Assembly: GCA_030248215.1 (NCBI GenBank)
Contig: JASANG010002035.1
Location: 1 to 64,000 of the forward strand
Length of the DNA: 64,000 nucleotides
Source: Enoplolaimus lenunculus
Taxonomy: Eukaryota; Nematoda; Enoplea; Enoplida; Thoracostomopsidae
Direction: 5' to 3'
Shown here: one piece after another, positions 52,066 through 63,957 of the stretch
How positions within the stretch are numbered: position 1 is the stretch's first letter
How the letters are laid out: every line of letters starts with the position of its first letter
Position numbers and translations under genes: made by a program
The notes under the pieces: model-generated
The model's database searches: none
The model's input: only the letters and a program-made list of their open reading frames with translations
What the model was told of the DNA's origin: nothing

Positions 52066-52408
52066 CAGTGGTGGATCCAGGATCTCAAAATAAGGGGCAA
52101 AATTTCACAGGTAATAAACTTATTTTTGACCCACAAACCACGAACTATTGTCATAAAATTGACTTTTTAACGTTCGTTCAATTGAGATGAATCACAAATA
52201 AAACTAACGCATCAACGCAATTTGGATCTGAACAACAGGATGGCAACATAGGTTTCGATTTGGATTCAAACCAGCACCAATTTAAAGGCTCGGATTCGGA
52301 AGCCAATAGAATTAAACAGCGTAGACAGCAATTGACACTCTATATAATTTTTGTCGAGATGCTCTTGGGGGGCCACGGCCGGGGTGGCCCCCCATGGATC
52401 TGCCACTG
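52066..52408. mobile_element. hAT-like MITE with perfect 8-bp TSD
   Basis: 343 bp. Termini CAGTGGTGGATCCAGG and CCATGGATCTGCCACTG are inverted. Identical 8-bp flanks AATGCGAA occur at 52058-52065 and 52409-52416. A GC-rich hairpin GGGGGGCCACGGCCGGGG lies near the right end. Solo termini of the family are at 20741 and about 56330. Confidence 0.9.
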
Positions 52409-53757
52409 AATGCGAAACAAAACAACAGCAGTATCAGCATGAGTGGAACATGCATTAGTGATCTATTTATACGGGATCAATTAAAGTTTTCTTGTTAAGA
52501 TATCATTTGCAATTTTTCCTCGTATGGGTATCAACCCTTGATTATGGTAAGTAACGAATAAAGCCGTTTGTGCAGGGGCACATCCAGCGAGGGAAGCGGA
52601 GCAGGTGGTTAGTAATTTCTTGTGCAACAGATGTAAAGCCTTTTTTACCTTACAGATTTTTACTTTTCTAGCATATCTATGAATCCCAGAGATCGGACGT
52701 CCCATTGCACCGACACCAAACCAAAATTTTGCAACGGTAAAGATTCCTAAAATTGTGCCTGGTTTCTCGCTCGCTTTGGTCGCAAGATTTGTTCACTATA
52801 TACTACCAGCCAACCCATAACAAATGTGCGGATCCGCTACTGTTCCCTGAATGTTTCATTTGCGCAGGGGTTAAACTGCTTAAGAAAGGACAAGCAAAAA
52901 TTTGCATTGCAGGAATCTAATGAGTATGATGACTATGCATTGGCTAATCACCAACTTCACATCATAGGCCTCTAAAATGGCGCCGATGTGGAGAAAGTTG
53001 TAAAAAGATCATTTCCATACGTTTGATTGTACACCTCTATCTGGTCGGCAACAAACAGGAGCATAACCAGGATTTAGGAAGGAAGGTTATGTAATATAAA
53101 AATTTCAAGGCTTTCTTGTGTTAACATTTGAAAAATTGCCAAAACTCTTGGCAAACCCCAAGTTTTATGCAATTTTTAAAAATTGTGGACAGTTAATATT
53201 GTAGCGACGGCGAATATATACATGTATGGTTTCGTGATATATAACTCTTTTGCGATAGAAGCTAATCAGTCGTTTGTTTCATGACACACTCGTTCACAAG
53301 GTTTACCATTTTTAATTGTCTAATTGCTGCCATAAGACCTAAAGAAGCCTTTTATCGCTGGCGGAGTTAGGGTATGCCGACCAAGGACTGCGCACCGCAG
53401 TAGGAATCAAAATAAAATTTTTGCACTAAGATTTAGTTACAGCATTGCGCTTGGCTTCCCACTCGTTTCTCTCGCAAGCCTTTTTTACTGTTATACATCC
53501 CACGATGTTTCCAATGAGCCATTGCTGATTCCTTTATGGGTCATCAACGCTATACTGTGTACGCTACTGTAAAAAAGTCCACACATTTGACTGCGATGGC
53601 AGTGCAAAACAATATTGCTCTTATGATATTAGGACTTAACAGCGAGTATACTATATTAGTGTGTTATGGCGGTAGCCCCTTCGCAGCAGGGACAATGTGG
53701 ACACTGGTCGGACACAGTTTCTGACAGTAAGGGTTTCTTTGACAGACTCTGTATTCG
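52409..53757. other. Intergenic, no gene seen
   Basis: AT-rich with short open frames only. Phrases such as GTGCGGATCCGCTACTGTT (52817) and TCGCTCGCTTTGGTCGC (52765) resemble hAT-like ends and the interior of the 38478 element. Confidence 0.4.
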
Positions 53758-53957
53758 TTGCCCGACAACTTGTGGATCTACATTTCGTCACCCGACATCT
53801 CGTCAACCCCGACAACTTAACGCCAAAACAACTCGATGACCCCACAACTTGTCGCTATGACAACTTGTCGATCCCGAAAGCTTGTCGCATAGACAATTCA
53901 TCGGGTCAATGAGTTGTCAGGGCGACAAGTTGTCGCGCGGTCGTCGAGTTGTCGGGA
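53758..53957. repeat. Cluster of palindromic GACAACTTGTC motifs
   Basis: About a dozen degenerate units of roughly 16 bp centred on CGACAACTTGTCG (itself palindromic) fill 200 bp. They start CCCGACAACTTGTGG and end GTCGTCGAGTTGTCGGG, so the whole cluster is also inverted end to end. No other part of the window has this motif in number. Confidence 0.8.
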
Positions 53958-55512
53958 CGCCAAACGCTGTTCTTTCTTTGATGTGTTGACAATGTGGGAT
54001 GTGTATGTGCAATAATATAACAAAATATACGCCGTTCAGAAGTCTGCCAGTTGTTTCTTCGGTGTACACTGGATGAGGGTGACTTTTGGATGTCTAATTG
54101 GGAAACACTGCAATTACAAACTTAAAAACCCGCATATTAGCACAATTTTTTACAATAGCGTAGACGTATAATGTAAGTGACCTATTACGGAGCGTTTTTC
54201 CATTGTACTGCAGCAAGGGTTTCAACAGGAGCAAAATATATAAGGATTATAAAAGTGAAGACTTATAACCCATTAACAATTATAAATTGCGATATCATGA
54301 GTACCTTGTTTCAGTCTTTTCAAATACACTGGCAAAAGATATCACAGTTTATGATCAGCGCACACTCCAGTAAGTGCACATGGCTATAATTTCTATGTAA
54401 AAATAGTATAAACGTGCACCGGATACGTTATTTAGCTGTTTAGATTGGACGTTTACAAACTTTACTTCAATTAATAGTACTCTTCTATACGAGGTAACAG
54501 TTTCAAATTGATATCTATTTTTTGTGTTTCTTTCAACAAATCACAACAGGTTGGTAGCCAAAAGGTTCAGACTGCGGGTACAATATTTTCTAATGTTTTT
54601 GTTCGTTGGTCAAAAAATCCATAAATCAACTGTTCAAATTGAGACATGATAGGCTTTCACAATTCATGTTTCCGACCATAACTGTGGTACGGTAACTATA
54701 ATTGTGAACGTTAACGTATTTGCAATTATGCGTACAAGACGCATTGGCTTGGCATGCCCATAGATAACCAGGTGGCCGTGGATTTTACAACCCACAATTG
54801 GTTTCGCCCGAATAATCGCTAACGATTTGCGAATTCTATTTTAAAACACTTTAATTTAGTCGTGTTTCTGTTGTTTGTGTTGCATAAAAAACTGAACCCA
54901 AAAAAGAACCCGGACACATTTTTATGGATGTCAGATTTTTATGGTGTTTCAGTACGAAAAAAATAACCTGATTAAAAAGATCCACGGTAATCTGTGACAT
55001 CTGATGACAGCTCGCACATTAGACATCTGCAAGTGTATTCAATGACGTCTCGATGACGTCATCTGTCAAGGACGTGTTATATTTAGTACGTTTAATAAGC
55101 CGCTCCCAGTCATTCCTGTTGCAACATTTGGCTGAACTGACACTTGAGTCGTTTTTCATACGGGTTAATATTCATATCTATAGCATTCGCGCAAAGACGA
55201 CCAGAGGTCGCTTTTTTCCAGCGCAATACTATATATCTGACCCCCAGAAAACAGCGTCCGGGAGTCATTTCTTGAGTGGAGGTTATCTTTTCATGCTAAA
55301 TCGGTCCCAACAAATCAAAATGCCTTTATACTCTAGCGAGTTGTGGTACGCCGCCTCCATTAGTTATGGGATTAGAAGATAATGTGTTCTGTCGGTAATT
55401 AATTGATCACAATAAGGTGTAATGGACTGACATAATTATATTAATAATTTAATATCATGCAGTCACACAAACATACAGTAATTGCACCATTAGTGCAGTA
55501 ATTGTACCATTA
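53958..55512. other. Intergenic, no gene seen
   Basis: AT-rich. 55032-55062 holds two close TGACGTC/TGACGTCATC sites (CRE-like palindromes). 55472-55514 holds two tandem ~21-bp units of CAGTAATTG-ACCATTA. Neither is tied to a gene. Confidence 0.4.
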
Positions 55513-55754
55513 CTACAACTGTTTCGTAGTGTCAGAAATGGCAATGGGGCGCGGGGAAACTATGTCACTGTGAGCAACGAAATTTTCACGTTCCACAGTC
55601 ATAGAGGAGGCCGCCCAAGGCGGAGGAATATTGGACGCCGACAACCCGTTTGAGTTGCCTCCTGCCACTACATGGACCAATCCACTTTTTGGATTCAAAA
55701 GACATATATTTTTGAACTTATAAAAATATTTCGAAACCATCAATTCATGCGGCG
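55513..55754 (-). CDS. Candidate terminal exon, minus strand
   Basis: Read on the minus strand, a CTACGCAG acceptor (about 55755) opens a frame running TPHELMVSKYFYKFKNICLL and later SNIPPPWAASSMTVEREN, to a TAG stop at 55513. Codon choice is coding-like and the opposite strand is broken by stops. In phase it could follow the exon at 56502-56740 through a weak GTAGCC donor. No family recognised. Confidence 0.4.
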
Positions 55755-56501
55755 TACCTGCGTAGAATATTAAAATACAAGTAATAAAGACGAAAGTGGT
55801 AGTTATATACTGAAATAATTTACAACATGTCAGCGATTTTTAGGTTAATTTTCCTATTTTTATGCAATTATTCTGTCTTTCCGTGACTTTCACCTGTTTA
55901 GTTAAGTTTAATACTGAATTCGCAACCGGCCGACCAGAAAATTTAGATGAACAACGAAAATTGTACAAAGTGAGTTAAACATTTTAAAACCGAAATAAAC
56001 TCATGTTCTGCCTTTTGGCACGTTTTGCGCCATTTTTGGGGCCCTGCAACACGGGGCGGTCAAATCTGCCGCGCCCTGCCCCGCCTCATGGTGTCCTATT
56101 TCCCGCTTCCATCTTTACTTTAATTTGTCGTTGCTGCTTGATATCCTATTTACCTACTGGTTCGTTGGGCTGATAAAACTGCCAGTATTTTCGGATCCAA
56201 GGTGACGGGCCACAAACCAGAATTTTGTATTAAGCTTTAGCATTATATAAGTGTTCGGCAACTGGACCACTTCCATCGATAGTTTATTCTAATATATTTC
56301 ACGCCTCACCCCCATTTAGAACTTTCTGGATCCGCCACAGACGTCAGTATTATTTATCTGATTTAGTGAAAAGCGCGTTTACAGAGCTTGTTACGAGCAA
56401 AGTTGAAAATAATTACAGTAAAATCAGCGTTTAACTTGACAGCTGGTTTACCGCTGAATGGTTTCGTGAAACAATTGTCCGCGTACAGATTTGTGCAAAC
56501 T

Positions 56502-56740
56502 TTACGACAGTTTTTCAATCCAGGCTAACGATGGTTTAAAATCGACCAGCATATTTAGAGTATGGCTACATATTTTGGCTTTAAACCTTCCGGTGTCGTC
56601 CAGGGCCATCCGGCCGATTTGGCTTATTTGCCATGCTGTCGCACTGCGTTTCGTCACCATCTGGTGCCGTTCAGCGACACACGCCAAGTATTGCGACACC
56701 CTGATGGAATCTTGGAACTGTGTTAAACTTAAAACTTCAA
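56502..56740 (-). CDS. Candidate exon, strand uncertain
   Basis: On the minus strand, after a TTAACACAG acceptor, the frame reads FQDSIRVSQYLACVAERHQM and then VTKRSATAWQISQIGRMALD, to a TAA at 56502. The plus strand is also open for 51 codons (MATYFGFKPSGVVQGHP) after an AG. Both have coding-like codons, so this is probably an exon, but the strand is not settled. No domain recognised. Confidence 0.35.
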
Positions 56741-56775
56741 AAGCCCTCAATGTTTTGTATTTTAATCTATATTAA

Positions 56776-58024
56776 AGCTGGAACGCCCTACATACGTATT
56801 TTGGGCAGCGTACCAACGCATTTTTGTTTACGTCACGTATTCAAATTAAGACTGTATACATTGAGAATACCTATTGTTTCGGATGTGTTTTATATATGTG
56901 CATAGCACTACATCTTTTCAAAAGACAGTTTTTTATTTCGTTTACTTGAACAATATGAGGGGCCCAGCCAACAATTTAGCCTTGGACCTGGGAAGCTTTA
57001 GTCCAGTTGTACATGTGTGCAACTACGTGTACTAGTAGCTATTATACAAAAAAGCAGTTTGGGCGGTGACTCGTTTTGTGACGATGATCTTTCCAGTACG
57101 ATCAACGCAGAATGGGGGTTTTCGTTATAGTCGATTTTATTTTATACAATGTGTCACTTCCAGGTGCTGATAGCATAAGTCAAAGTTGTTTGTCTTAAAC
57201 AATTGTAAACTAATATCTTAATTTTCAAACTTTGAAGTGATAAAAATTTAAAACGAAAACATCTGAAATTAGAATTTCAGTCTGGAATTGAAGACATACA
57301 TATCACGGAGTCTCAGCTAAAGACATGCTTGTTTGAAACTGAAAACACAGTTTCAAGTTTGTTTTACCAATAGAAACTGATTTATGCCAGTAACAAGAAA
57401 CCCTTTATTATCTTCTAAACCATTTTCCACTTTTGTTGCTGAGGTTAATTGGCCCTCTTGGCGCTGTGATGCGCTTAGAATTTGCAAATTTTGCAAAAAC
57501 GTTTACTTAATTTTGGTTTAGAGTCAAGTTTTATGGCGTCTAATACGTTTGTGCGACGAAAATCAGTTTAATAATTGTAAAACCAGTAAGCTTGCGAGCG
57601 AAGCGTGCAGAAAGCTAAATGCAATTTTAGTGCTAAATTTTACCACAAAATTTGAATTTGATTCGTATTCGGACTCAAGCTTGCTCGGTCTTGTTTTGCT
57701 CCGGGAGTGTGTTTTTGGAATGACTTTTGTGAAAGTTTAATATGCCATACGTTACACAAACGGCATTTTTGTCAAGGTTACAAGCTTTGGGAAGAAATTA
57801 CACAGCTTTCCAATCGGCTGGCTAAATTTAACGGTACGTTGTCACTTAAAATCTAACTTTTCTGGTAAGCAGTTCTTACCAGTGCTTCTTACCAGTCCAT
57901 CTGAGACGAGTGTGAAATTAATTTAAGACCGCAGTCATTTCTTAAGGTACCACAAAGCATTGCAAAAATTTATGTCATTTTCCAGCGTCCGAAGTGCAGT
58001 GTTATATATACATACATACATACA

Positions 58025-58089
<65 letters not shown>

Positions 58090-59378
58090 TATATTTAGAT
58101 GCTGTGCACGACTATTTGAATAATCTTTTTCAGGCCAGATGGTACCTAAACAAACAATATTTAAGGTCTAAATCGGAATTTTCTGTTTACAGGATTATGG
58201 GTTTGTTTATATGCATAGTCTTTCAATCTTTTTGATATTCATATCATGTTTTTGGACGAAAATCATTTTTATTTGTTGCCCACATCAAACAGTGCCTCCA
58301 AAGCGTAATAAAATATATTGCCTTCTACGACAAAATTTCATTTTTCAAAAACATTTCACTTATTTTATTAAAATAAATGCCATACCAGCGCTAGAGGGCT
58401 GATGAATAAGTGACCAATTTTGTTTGAACAGTTAATATCAAGCTTCGTGCCATATAGCACCTGGGATGTGGAATGTAGCATGTATGCCAACCGGGAACAT
58501 ACATCTGTACTGACTTATTTTTTGAGTGTTTATTGCCGTTATTTTTTCTTAAAAAGTACGTATCTTTCAATGCGTTTAAGTCTCGCATACCTTCCTTCTC
58601 GACAATTTTCGAAACTTCTTACAATTGGGCATATAATTCATACTTAAAATCAGGCTTAGTCAAAAATTCTCTTCGCGGTGTAAAATGAGTGGTCCACGGT
58701 CCAGCTAAAATTCGTAGTCATAAATTTTAATTTCCAAAACCTTACGCATGCAACCACTTTTGTCGATAGTATCGGTACAATTGTTTAAAATTGAAGTCAA
58801 CACAGAACGTTTTAATTAAACAGAAATCAATGTTCACGTCGAAGAGATCAAACGAAATTGTGCAAAACATTCTCAATTTCCCTACAGACCCACGATGACA
58901 TTATGTATCCAGCGATTGAAATGAAATTTACAAAATCCGATAAATTGGTTTGATGTGGCGTGCGTTGTCGCATATGTTTCGTTGTTCACAAAATGGTGTT
59001 TGCCTGGAGATAAAAACAATTTCTTACAGAAACGGTAGTAATCGCATTAAAACCATGACTTATTACCTTCCGTACGAACACCCATTTAATGAATGATATA
59101 CTTGTTTACTTTCCCAATACGAGTGTTATTAACCAGAAGGCAAATGTTGCCCGCATTACGATTTATTATTTTCCTAATAATTGCAAAGTTTAAGGTACAC
59201 TTAGTATTTGTTCCGGACTTTAATGAGCTAAATCTAATCTTAAAAATAAGCCTGACCCTATGCCTGTGCCTAATTTCATTAAGCCAGTTATCATGTGTTG
59301 GGACTTGGGGGCAACGTTTTGTGGCAATGTGAACAATTATATACCCTTTGAACAATTATGTGTGAGTAACAATAGCGC
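56776..59378. other. Intergenic with a (TA)n tract
   Basis: No gene seen. A pure TA dinucleotide run occupies about 58028-58082, flanked by ATACATAC and GTATGTAT, making a 70-bp inverted simple repeat. Confidence 0.6.
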
Positions 59379-59542
59379 AATGGCCAATGTTACTTTTAGG
59401 GCCGTAAACAGTAGATTAAGCGTATTCCTAAGCATAATCCTAAGCCTAAGCCTATGCTTAAGCAAAAAAGTGTAATTTAGAATGTAAACCTTCTCTTTTA
59501 TAGGCCCACCAGGAACCTGGACGTCCCTAAAAGTAACATGGG
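59379..59542 (-). mobile_element. TTAGGC-bearing MITE, subfamily 2, reverse
   Basis: Left CCAATGTTACTTTTAGGG then CCGTAAACAGTAGATTAAGC, a GCCTAA array, AAAAAAGTGTAATTTAGAAT, and right CTGGACGTCCCTAAAAGTAA then CATGGG. The termini are inverted and match 39956-40135 in the opposite orientation. Confidence 0.85.
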
Positions 59543-61048
59543 ACATCGCAATTACACATTTTGCCATTTTAAGCTATTTTCAAGGCCGTTCCTAGGCTTG
59601 CCTATACTTCCCACAAACCAATGTCCGGGCCCTTTAGCAGTGACGAATCATGCGTTTCGCAAGCGATGTGTGCAAGACGCCAGTCGCATTGTAACTATTT
59701 TATATCAAAATACAACTTTAGTTTGCTTGAATTCGGCGCGAGATCGGATGCCAAGAACTGACATTAGATTCGCATACGCCCCTCAGATTAAAAATACACT
59801 GGTTCATTTTGATACTTTAAGCTCGAGTGCCCTATATATACCTTATGTTCGAATGCCATATATAGTGATGAAATTTCGCGAGCAAAGCGAACAAGAAACC
59901 CCGGCGCGTATTCTGCATTCAACGTCCTCAAAAAAGTATATTTTTAATTCCAGTAGAGCTTTTAAGATTGATTTCATTTTCTAATGGCGAACCCTTTTTA
60001 GGTCGGCTTCCACCGGTGTGGCGTAGCAGCGCAAAGCACTGCCCTGTGCAGTATAGCATTAAATCATTTTGCAACTTCTTTGGAGATGTACGCTAAAAAG
60101 TTCGTGTTTAAATGGTATTAGTCATTTTTGGTCTATAACCAAGGAACAACCTGAAAGGTTAGGCTACTGCTCAAAAACACTCGTTCAATTGAACCCATAT
60201 AAGTTGCGTTACATTGGCCACAGATTTGAATTTATGCAAAACACCCGCATATGCCTTCAGAAGTTTTTGTTCCATTTGAAAAACGTGTTGACGTGGTTAT
60301 GGTTTCGTAATATTAGTGCGATTCTATCGTTACTCGAATCCGGGGATGGAATTTTTATATTTGAAAAACGGTTAAAAACTTTAATTAAAATATCACTTAC
60401 ACCATCTTAAGATTTGAAGGTCACAATTCGCAATTCGAATTCACTACCACACATTGAAAGACAGATAACAAGTGATATAGTCTTTTAAAAACAAACATTT
60501 TGCTTGCTTGTTTAGCTAATTCTAACCAGCTCCTCCTAAGGCCAGAGCAGGCACCCTCCATTCCACCCGTTTGGGCGAGGGGGCGACCCCAAAAACGAGC
60601 CCCATAACAACGTTTCAAACAAAAAATTTGAAAAATATTTTGATCACCGCAACGGTTCCTGCCACTTCGGAATTTTGTTGTTCCCATCCCAGCTTGTCCC
60701 AAAGCAGCTGTTTCCATATTGTTCGCATTGGAGGTTTTCGTTCCGTTATAAAACAATTATCAGCGTATAAGAACAATATAATGCGTAATCTTAAAATTGA
60801 AAATTTACAATTTCAATTCAGCTTTATACATTCTCGGCATTATCGGAGATAAATGTTCTAATCTTACAAATCGTACACAAAGCTTTACTTGGTCAGGTGA
60901 TCCAATTTCGCTCGAAAAGAAGTGCTTGTAAAAGATTAGTTGGCCCTCTACAGTGACGTGCTCCAAGCACTTGTCAACCAAACTGTACGTCAGGAGTTCA
61001 TCATTCTGTTAAAGAAACTGTACCAACCGACCTGAATAAACGACCAAT
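59543..61048. other. Upstream region of the channel gene
   Basis: Several open frames of 90-148 codons on either strand lack domain similarity and splice logic and are probably chance. The promoter and 5' UTR of the DEG/ENaC gene should be here; no clear core promoter was identified. Confidence 0.45.
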
Positions 61049-63706
61049 ATGTCGACGTCATCATGGCGAGAGTTTATGGAAACATCAACAATCCATGGAC
61101 TTGGAGAAATCGTACGCTCGAAAGGTCGGCCGGAAAAAGTGTTTTTTGCAATTTCACTCATTGCGTGCAACTTTTTCTCGTTTTACGGCATTTATCAAAT
61201 TGTTGTCCAGTACATGGCGCGTCCGGTGGCGACGTCGTATTTTGTCAACGAAGCTGACCGGCTTCAGCTTCCTGATGTCACCATTTGCCCGTTCAATCGG
61301 CTCGACAAGCGGTATTTGGATGAAAATGGAATCTCAAACGATTTAGCAAAATATATTGAATGGGCGTTCTTCTTCGTTAATCCCAAGTATGATTTTGTTG
61401 ATTTTAAAATCGGAAAACTCACCAAAACAAATGCCGGCGGTCTCGACAAGAAGCTGGACCGTGTACTGGAGCGGTTGAATTTAACGTTCGAACAGCTGAT
61501 TCATAACGCAAGTGTACCGTGCGAAGATTTGGTCAAATCATGTGAACAACAGTATTCACGATTCAATTGTTGCGAAATGGCGAAACCGATTCTGACGAGT
61601 ATGGGACGTTGCTACCGAATGATGGGAAAGAATCAAATTGGTTCAGGTAAGTTGCAGTTTAGTACACTAAAAGCAATTGCATTTGTGAAAATTTGTGACT
61701 GCAAGAGGTTGCAAACGCACTTTGCAAGTTCAATAAATATTCTAAAACATTTTCAAATAATTGTTGGTGCAAGTTGCAGCTGTAAGCTTTTCGTTGCAAA
61801 TCATTACACTTTTGCGTAATTAGGGGCATATTCTTGTTTATATTGCAGGCTTTAAATATACTTCTTGATGCTTGCAAGATGCTTTCAATTATTTGATTTC
61901 GAATTAAAATTTATTTCGTTTGAACTTGTTCAATCTTAACGTTTGAAATCCGTTCGCGTCCTGGCCGGTTGGCTGTTTCCCGTATACATGAGGACTCGGT
62001 GATTTTACTACAAATCTCTATATTTTCGGTTCGAGGTTGAGATTAAACTCTGACTGTAGAACGCTAACTGAATGAAGACCCAAGCGTATTATTTTAAAGA
62101 GATTAATTGTAAAATTTTGGTTTTATTAATCTCGATGCAGGCCAGATCCCAATTTTACTTGTTAAATATTAATTTCAAGACAAAAATAAAATAATTTCGC
62201 GTTTCAGTTTAATTTTAGGATTCGGTATGGGTATGTCAATCATTTTGAGTTTACCGCTGAACCGTTTTATGCCGGCAGAAAATATGCTCATGAACGATGG
62301 TGTAATGATTAAGCTCACCGAACCGGATAAAGGCTACGAATTCGATGCAATTTTTGTTCCGACCGGAGTTCACGCGTTACTGCAACTACGAGCGACTCAG
62401 CTTGATTTTATGGATGACCCACCGCGATATACATGTCGCAAAGAAGATCCCACTGGACACTACGCACCACTGTTATGCTATCAACGATGTTTGCTCGAAA
62501 CTGCTCATTTGAATTGTTCATGCAGGTATTTTGACACTTATATGAATTCGGCAATTTTTGGACAGAAAAAATATACAAAAACATAGAAATACAAGAATGA
62601 AAAAATCTCGTGTGTTAATAAATGAAATTTAAGCACCGTCGAGCCGGATGATGTAAGCTTAAAAACTATATTAAATTGGGTCGATAGTTCAACTATTCAG
62701 TAGTTTTAGGTATGTATTATGTTTTTTGTTTTAAAGTGAACGCATCCCACATGTTCGGAATGACTTCCACGCCAATTTGTGGCAGAAGCATCTTTGAGTT
62801 ATACACTGCGAAAAATGGTGAGTCAAATTGACGCTCTCCGAAATGGGCTTTCGGGACTACACAAACTGAGAGTCAAATTGGACTCCGCAAGAGTCAAATT
62901 CAACTCACTGAGTCACACGATTGACTGGCGAACTCGAATTTGACTCTGTTTGTATAGTCCTGTAGAGTCTAATTCGGAGAGCGTCAATTTGACTCATCAT
63001 TTTTTCCAGTGAACAAGCCTGCTACTAAAATGAGGGTACTGATGACATCTTATTTGTCCATAGTTTCGCCTGTTAAACGGAGTGGTCAACGCATTATATT
63101 TAAACTTAGTATGATGATTGGTCTCATCTCCCAAAATTTACGGAAGATCTCGAAAACTGCACTTTTACAGGCTGTAGAATTACCTGCAGAAGTAAAAAAT
63201 TTTCGGTCCCTACGCTCGCTTGCACAAATTTTTAGATACAATTATCCCGATGCGAGATGAAACCCTGGCAACGTCAGTGGTTCAGTCAATTTCTCTGTCC
63301 AAGGCATACACCTTTCATTTCAGATACATAGGCCTACCATCGGACGAAAATACAGACGACAAAACGTCCGTTCTACCAGCGTGCAAACCGCATCAAGTAA
63401 TCAACTGCATATACCGTGTTCTTGGCAACACTTACAGCAGTGACCCGCTGTTTGCATTACGTTGCAAAGAGCGGTGCGAATCGCGATGCAATTATTGGCA
63501 ATATCACGCCACTGTATCGTACGCAAAATACCCATCACATACACTGGTTAAATCGTATTTCAACGGAACAGAGCATCAAAAAGCGACACAAATTGAAGAA
63601 CTTAACTCGCGAGAAATTATTCTTGAGCTGTTCTACGATAAGCTTGAGTATACGCTGATTAAACATTTCCCATCGATGTCGGCTGATCAGTTTATTGCGA
63701 ATATTG
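61049..63706 (+). CDS. DEG/ENaC-type cation channel subunit, 5' part (three exons)
   Basis: Exons 61049-61646, 62219-62525, 63324-63706 with matching phases and GT-AG introns encode the first 429 residues; the gene continues past the window edge. Trimeric DEG/ENaC channels sit in the plasma membrane and pass Na+ on mechanical, acid or peptide cues. Residues 16-17 are the conserved gating His-Gly (STIHGLGEIVRSKG). TM1 spans about 31-56 (VFFAISLIACNFFSFYGIYQ). Residues 74-83 are LPDVTICPFN, the post-TM1 family signature. The extracellular part is Cys-rich (CEDLVKSCEQQYSRFNCCEM; LLCYQRCLLETAHLNCSCRY; CKERCESRCNYW), typical of the finger, palm and Cys-rich folds. The pore-lining TM2 with its GxS filter is expected on the next exon, after a phase-1 junction at 63706. 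The subfamily (degenerin, ASIC-like, peptide-gated) cannot be fixed without TM2. Confidence 0.93.
62804..63011. mobile_element. Hairpin MITE in channel intron 2
   Basis: 208 bp, almost all inverted repeat. The ends CACTGCGAAAAATGGTGAGT and ATGACTCATCATTTTT-like right arm run on through CAAATTGACGCTCTCCGAA on both sides for over 40 bp. The internal AGAGTCAAATT motif repeats. One diverged end is at 46421-46570. No clear TSD. Confidence 0.85.
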
Positions 63707-63757
63707 GTAAGTTGGATCACACATGTTATGAAATGACAATAGCATATGCATTCGTAA

Positions 63758-63957
63758 CCGGTAGGTATACACAGTATTATAAGCATATTCCTAGGCCTCA
63801 AACTGAGCCCAAGCCTAAGCCTAAGCGTAAAAATGTACATTTTCCTATGCCCAAGCCTAAGCCTAAGCCTAAAAGCCAAGCAAAAAAATTAGTCTAAAGC
63901 TTAAACGTACTCTTTTCTACTCTCGCAGATAAACGTTTTGCCCCTGATCTTTACATG
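63758..63957 (-). mobile_element. TTAGGC-bearing MITE, subfamily 1, reverse (channel intron 3)
   Basis: GTATTATAAGCATATTCC, GCCTAA arrays, TTAGTCTAAAGCTTAAACG, then AACGTTTTGCCCCTGATC and TTTACATGGG. It lies just after the donor of channel exon 3; the frame PKPKPKPK read through it is repeat translation, not protein. Confidence 0.85.

Noticed and set aside
59538-60756. Open frames of 111-148 codons on both strands
   Set aside because: No domain, no splice logic, mixed strands and AT-driven composition; probably chance.
63737-63897. PKPKPKPK-rich C-terminus of the channel protein
   Set aside because: The frame runs past the GTAAGT donor at 63707 into a TTAGGC MITE; the conserved TM2 must come from a later exon.
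22580-63900. TTAGGC runs read as a real telomere or subtelomere
   Set aside because: The runs are short, occur in both orientations, and sit inside elements with defined termini between ordinary genes.
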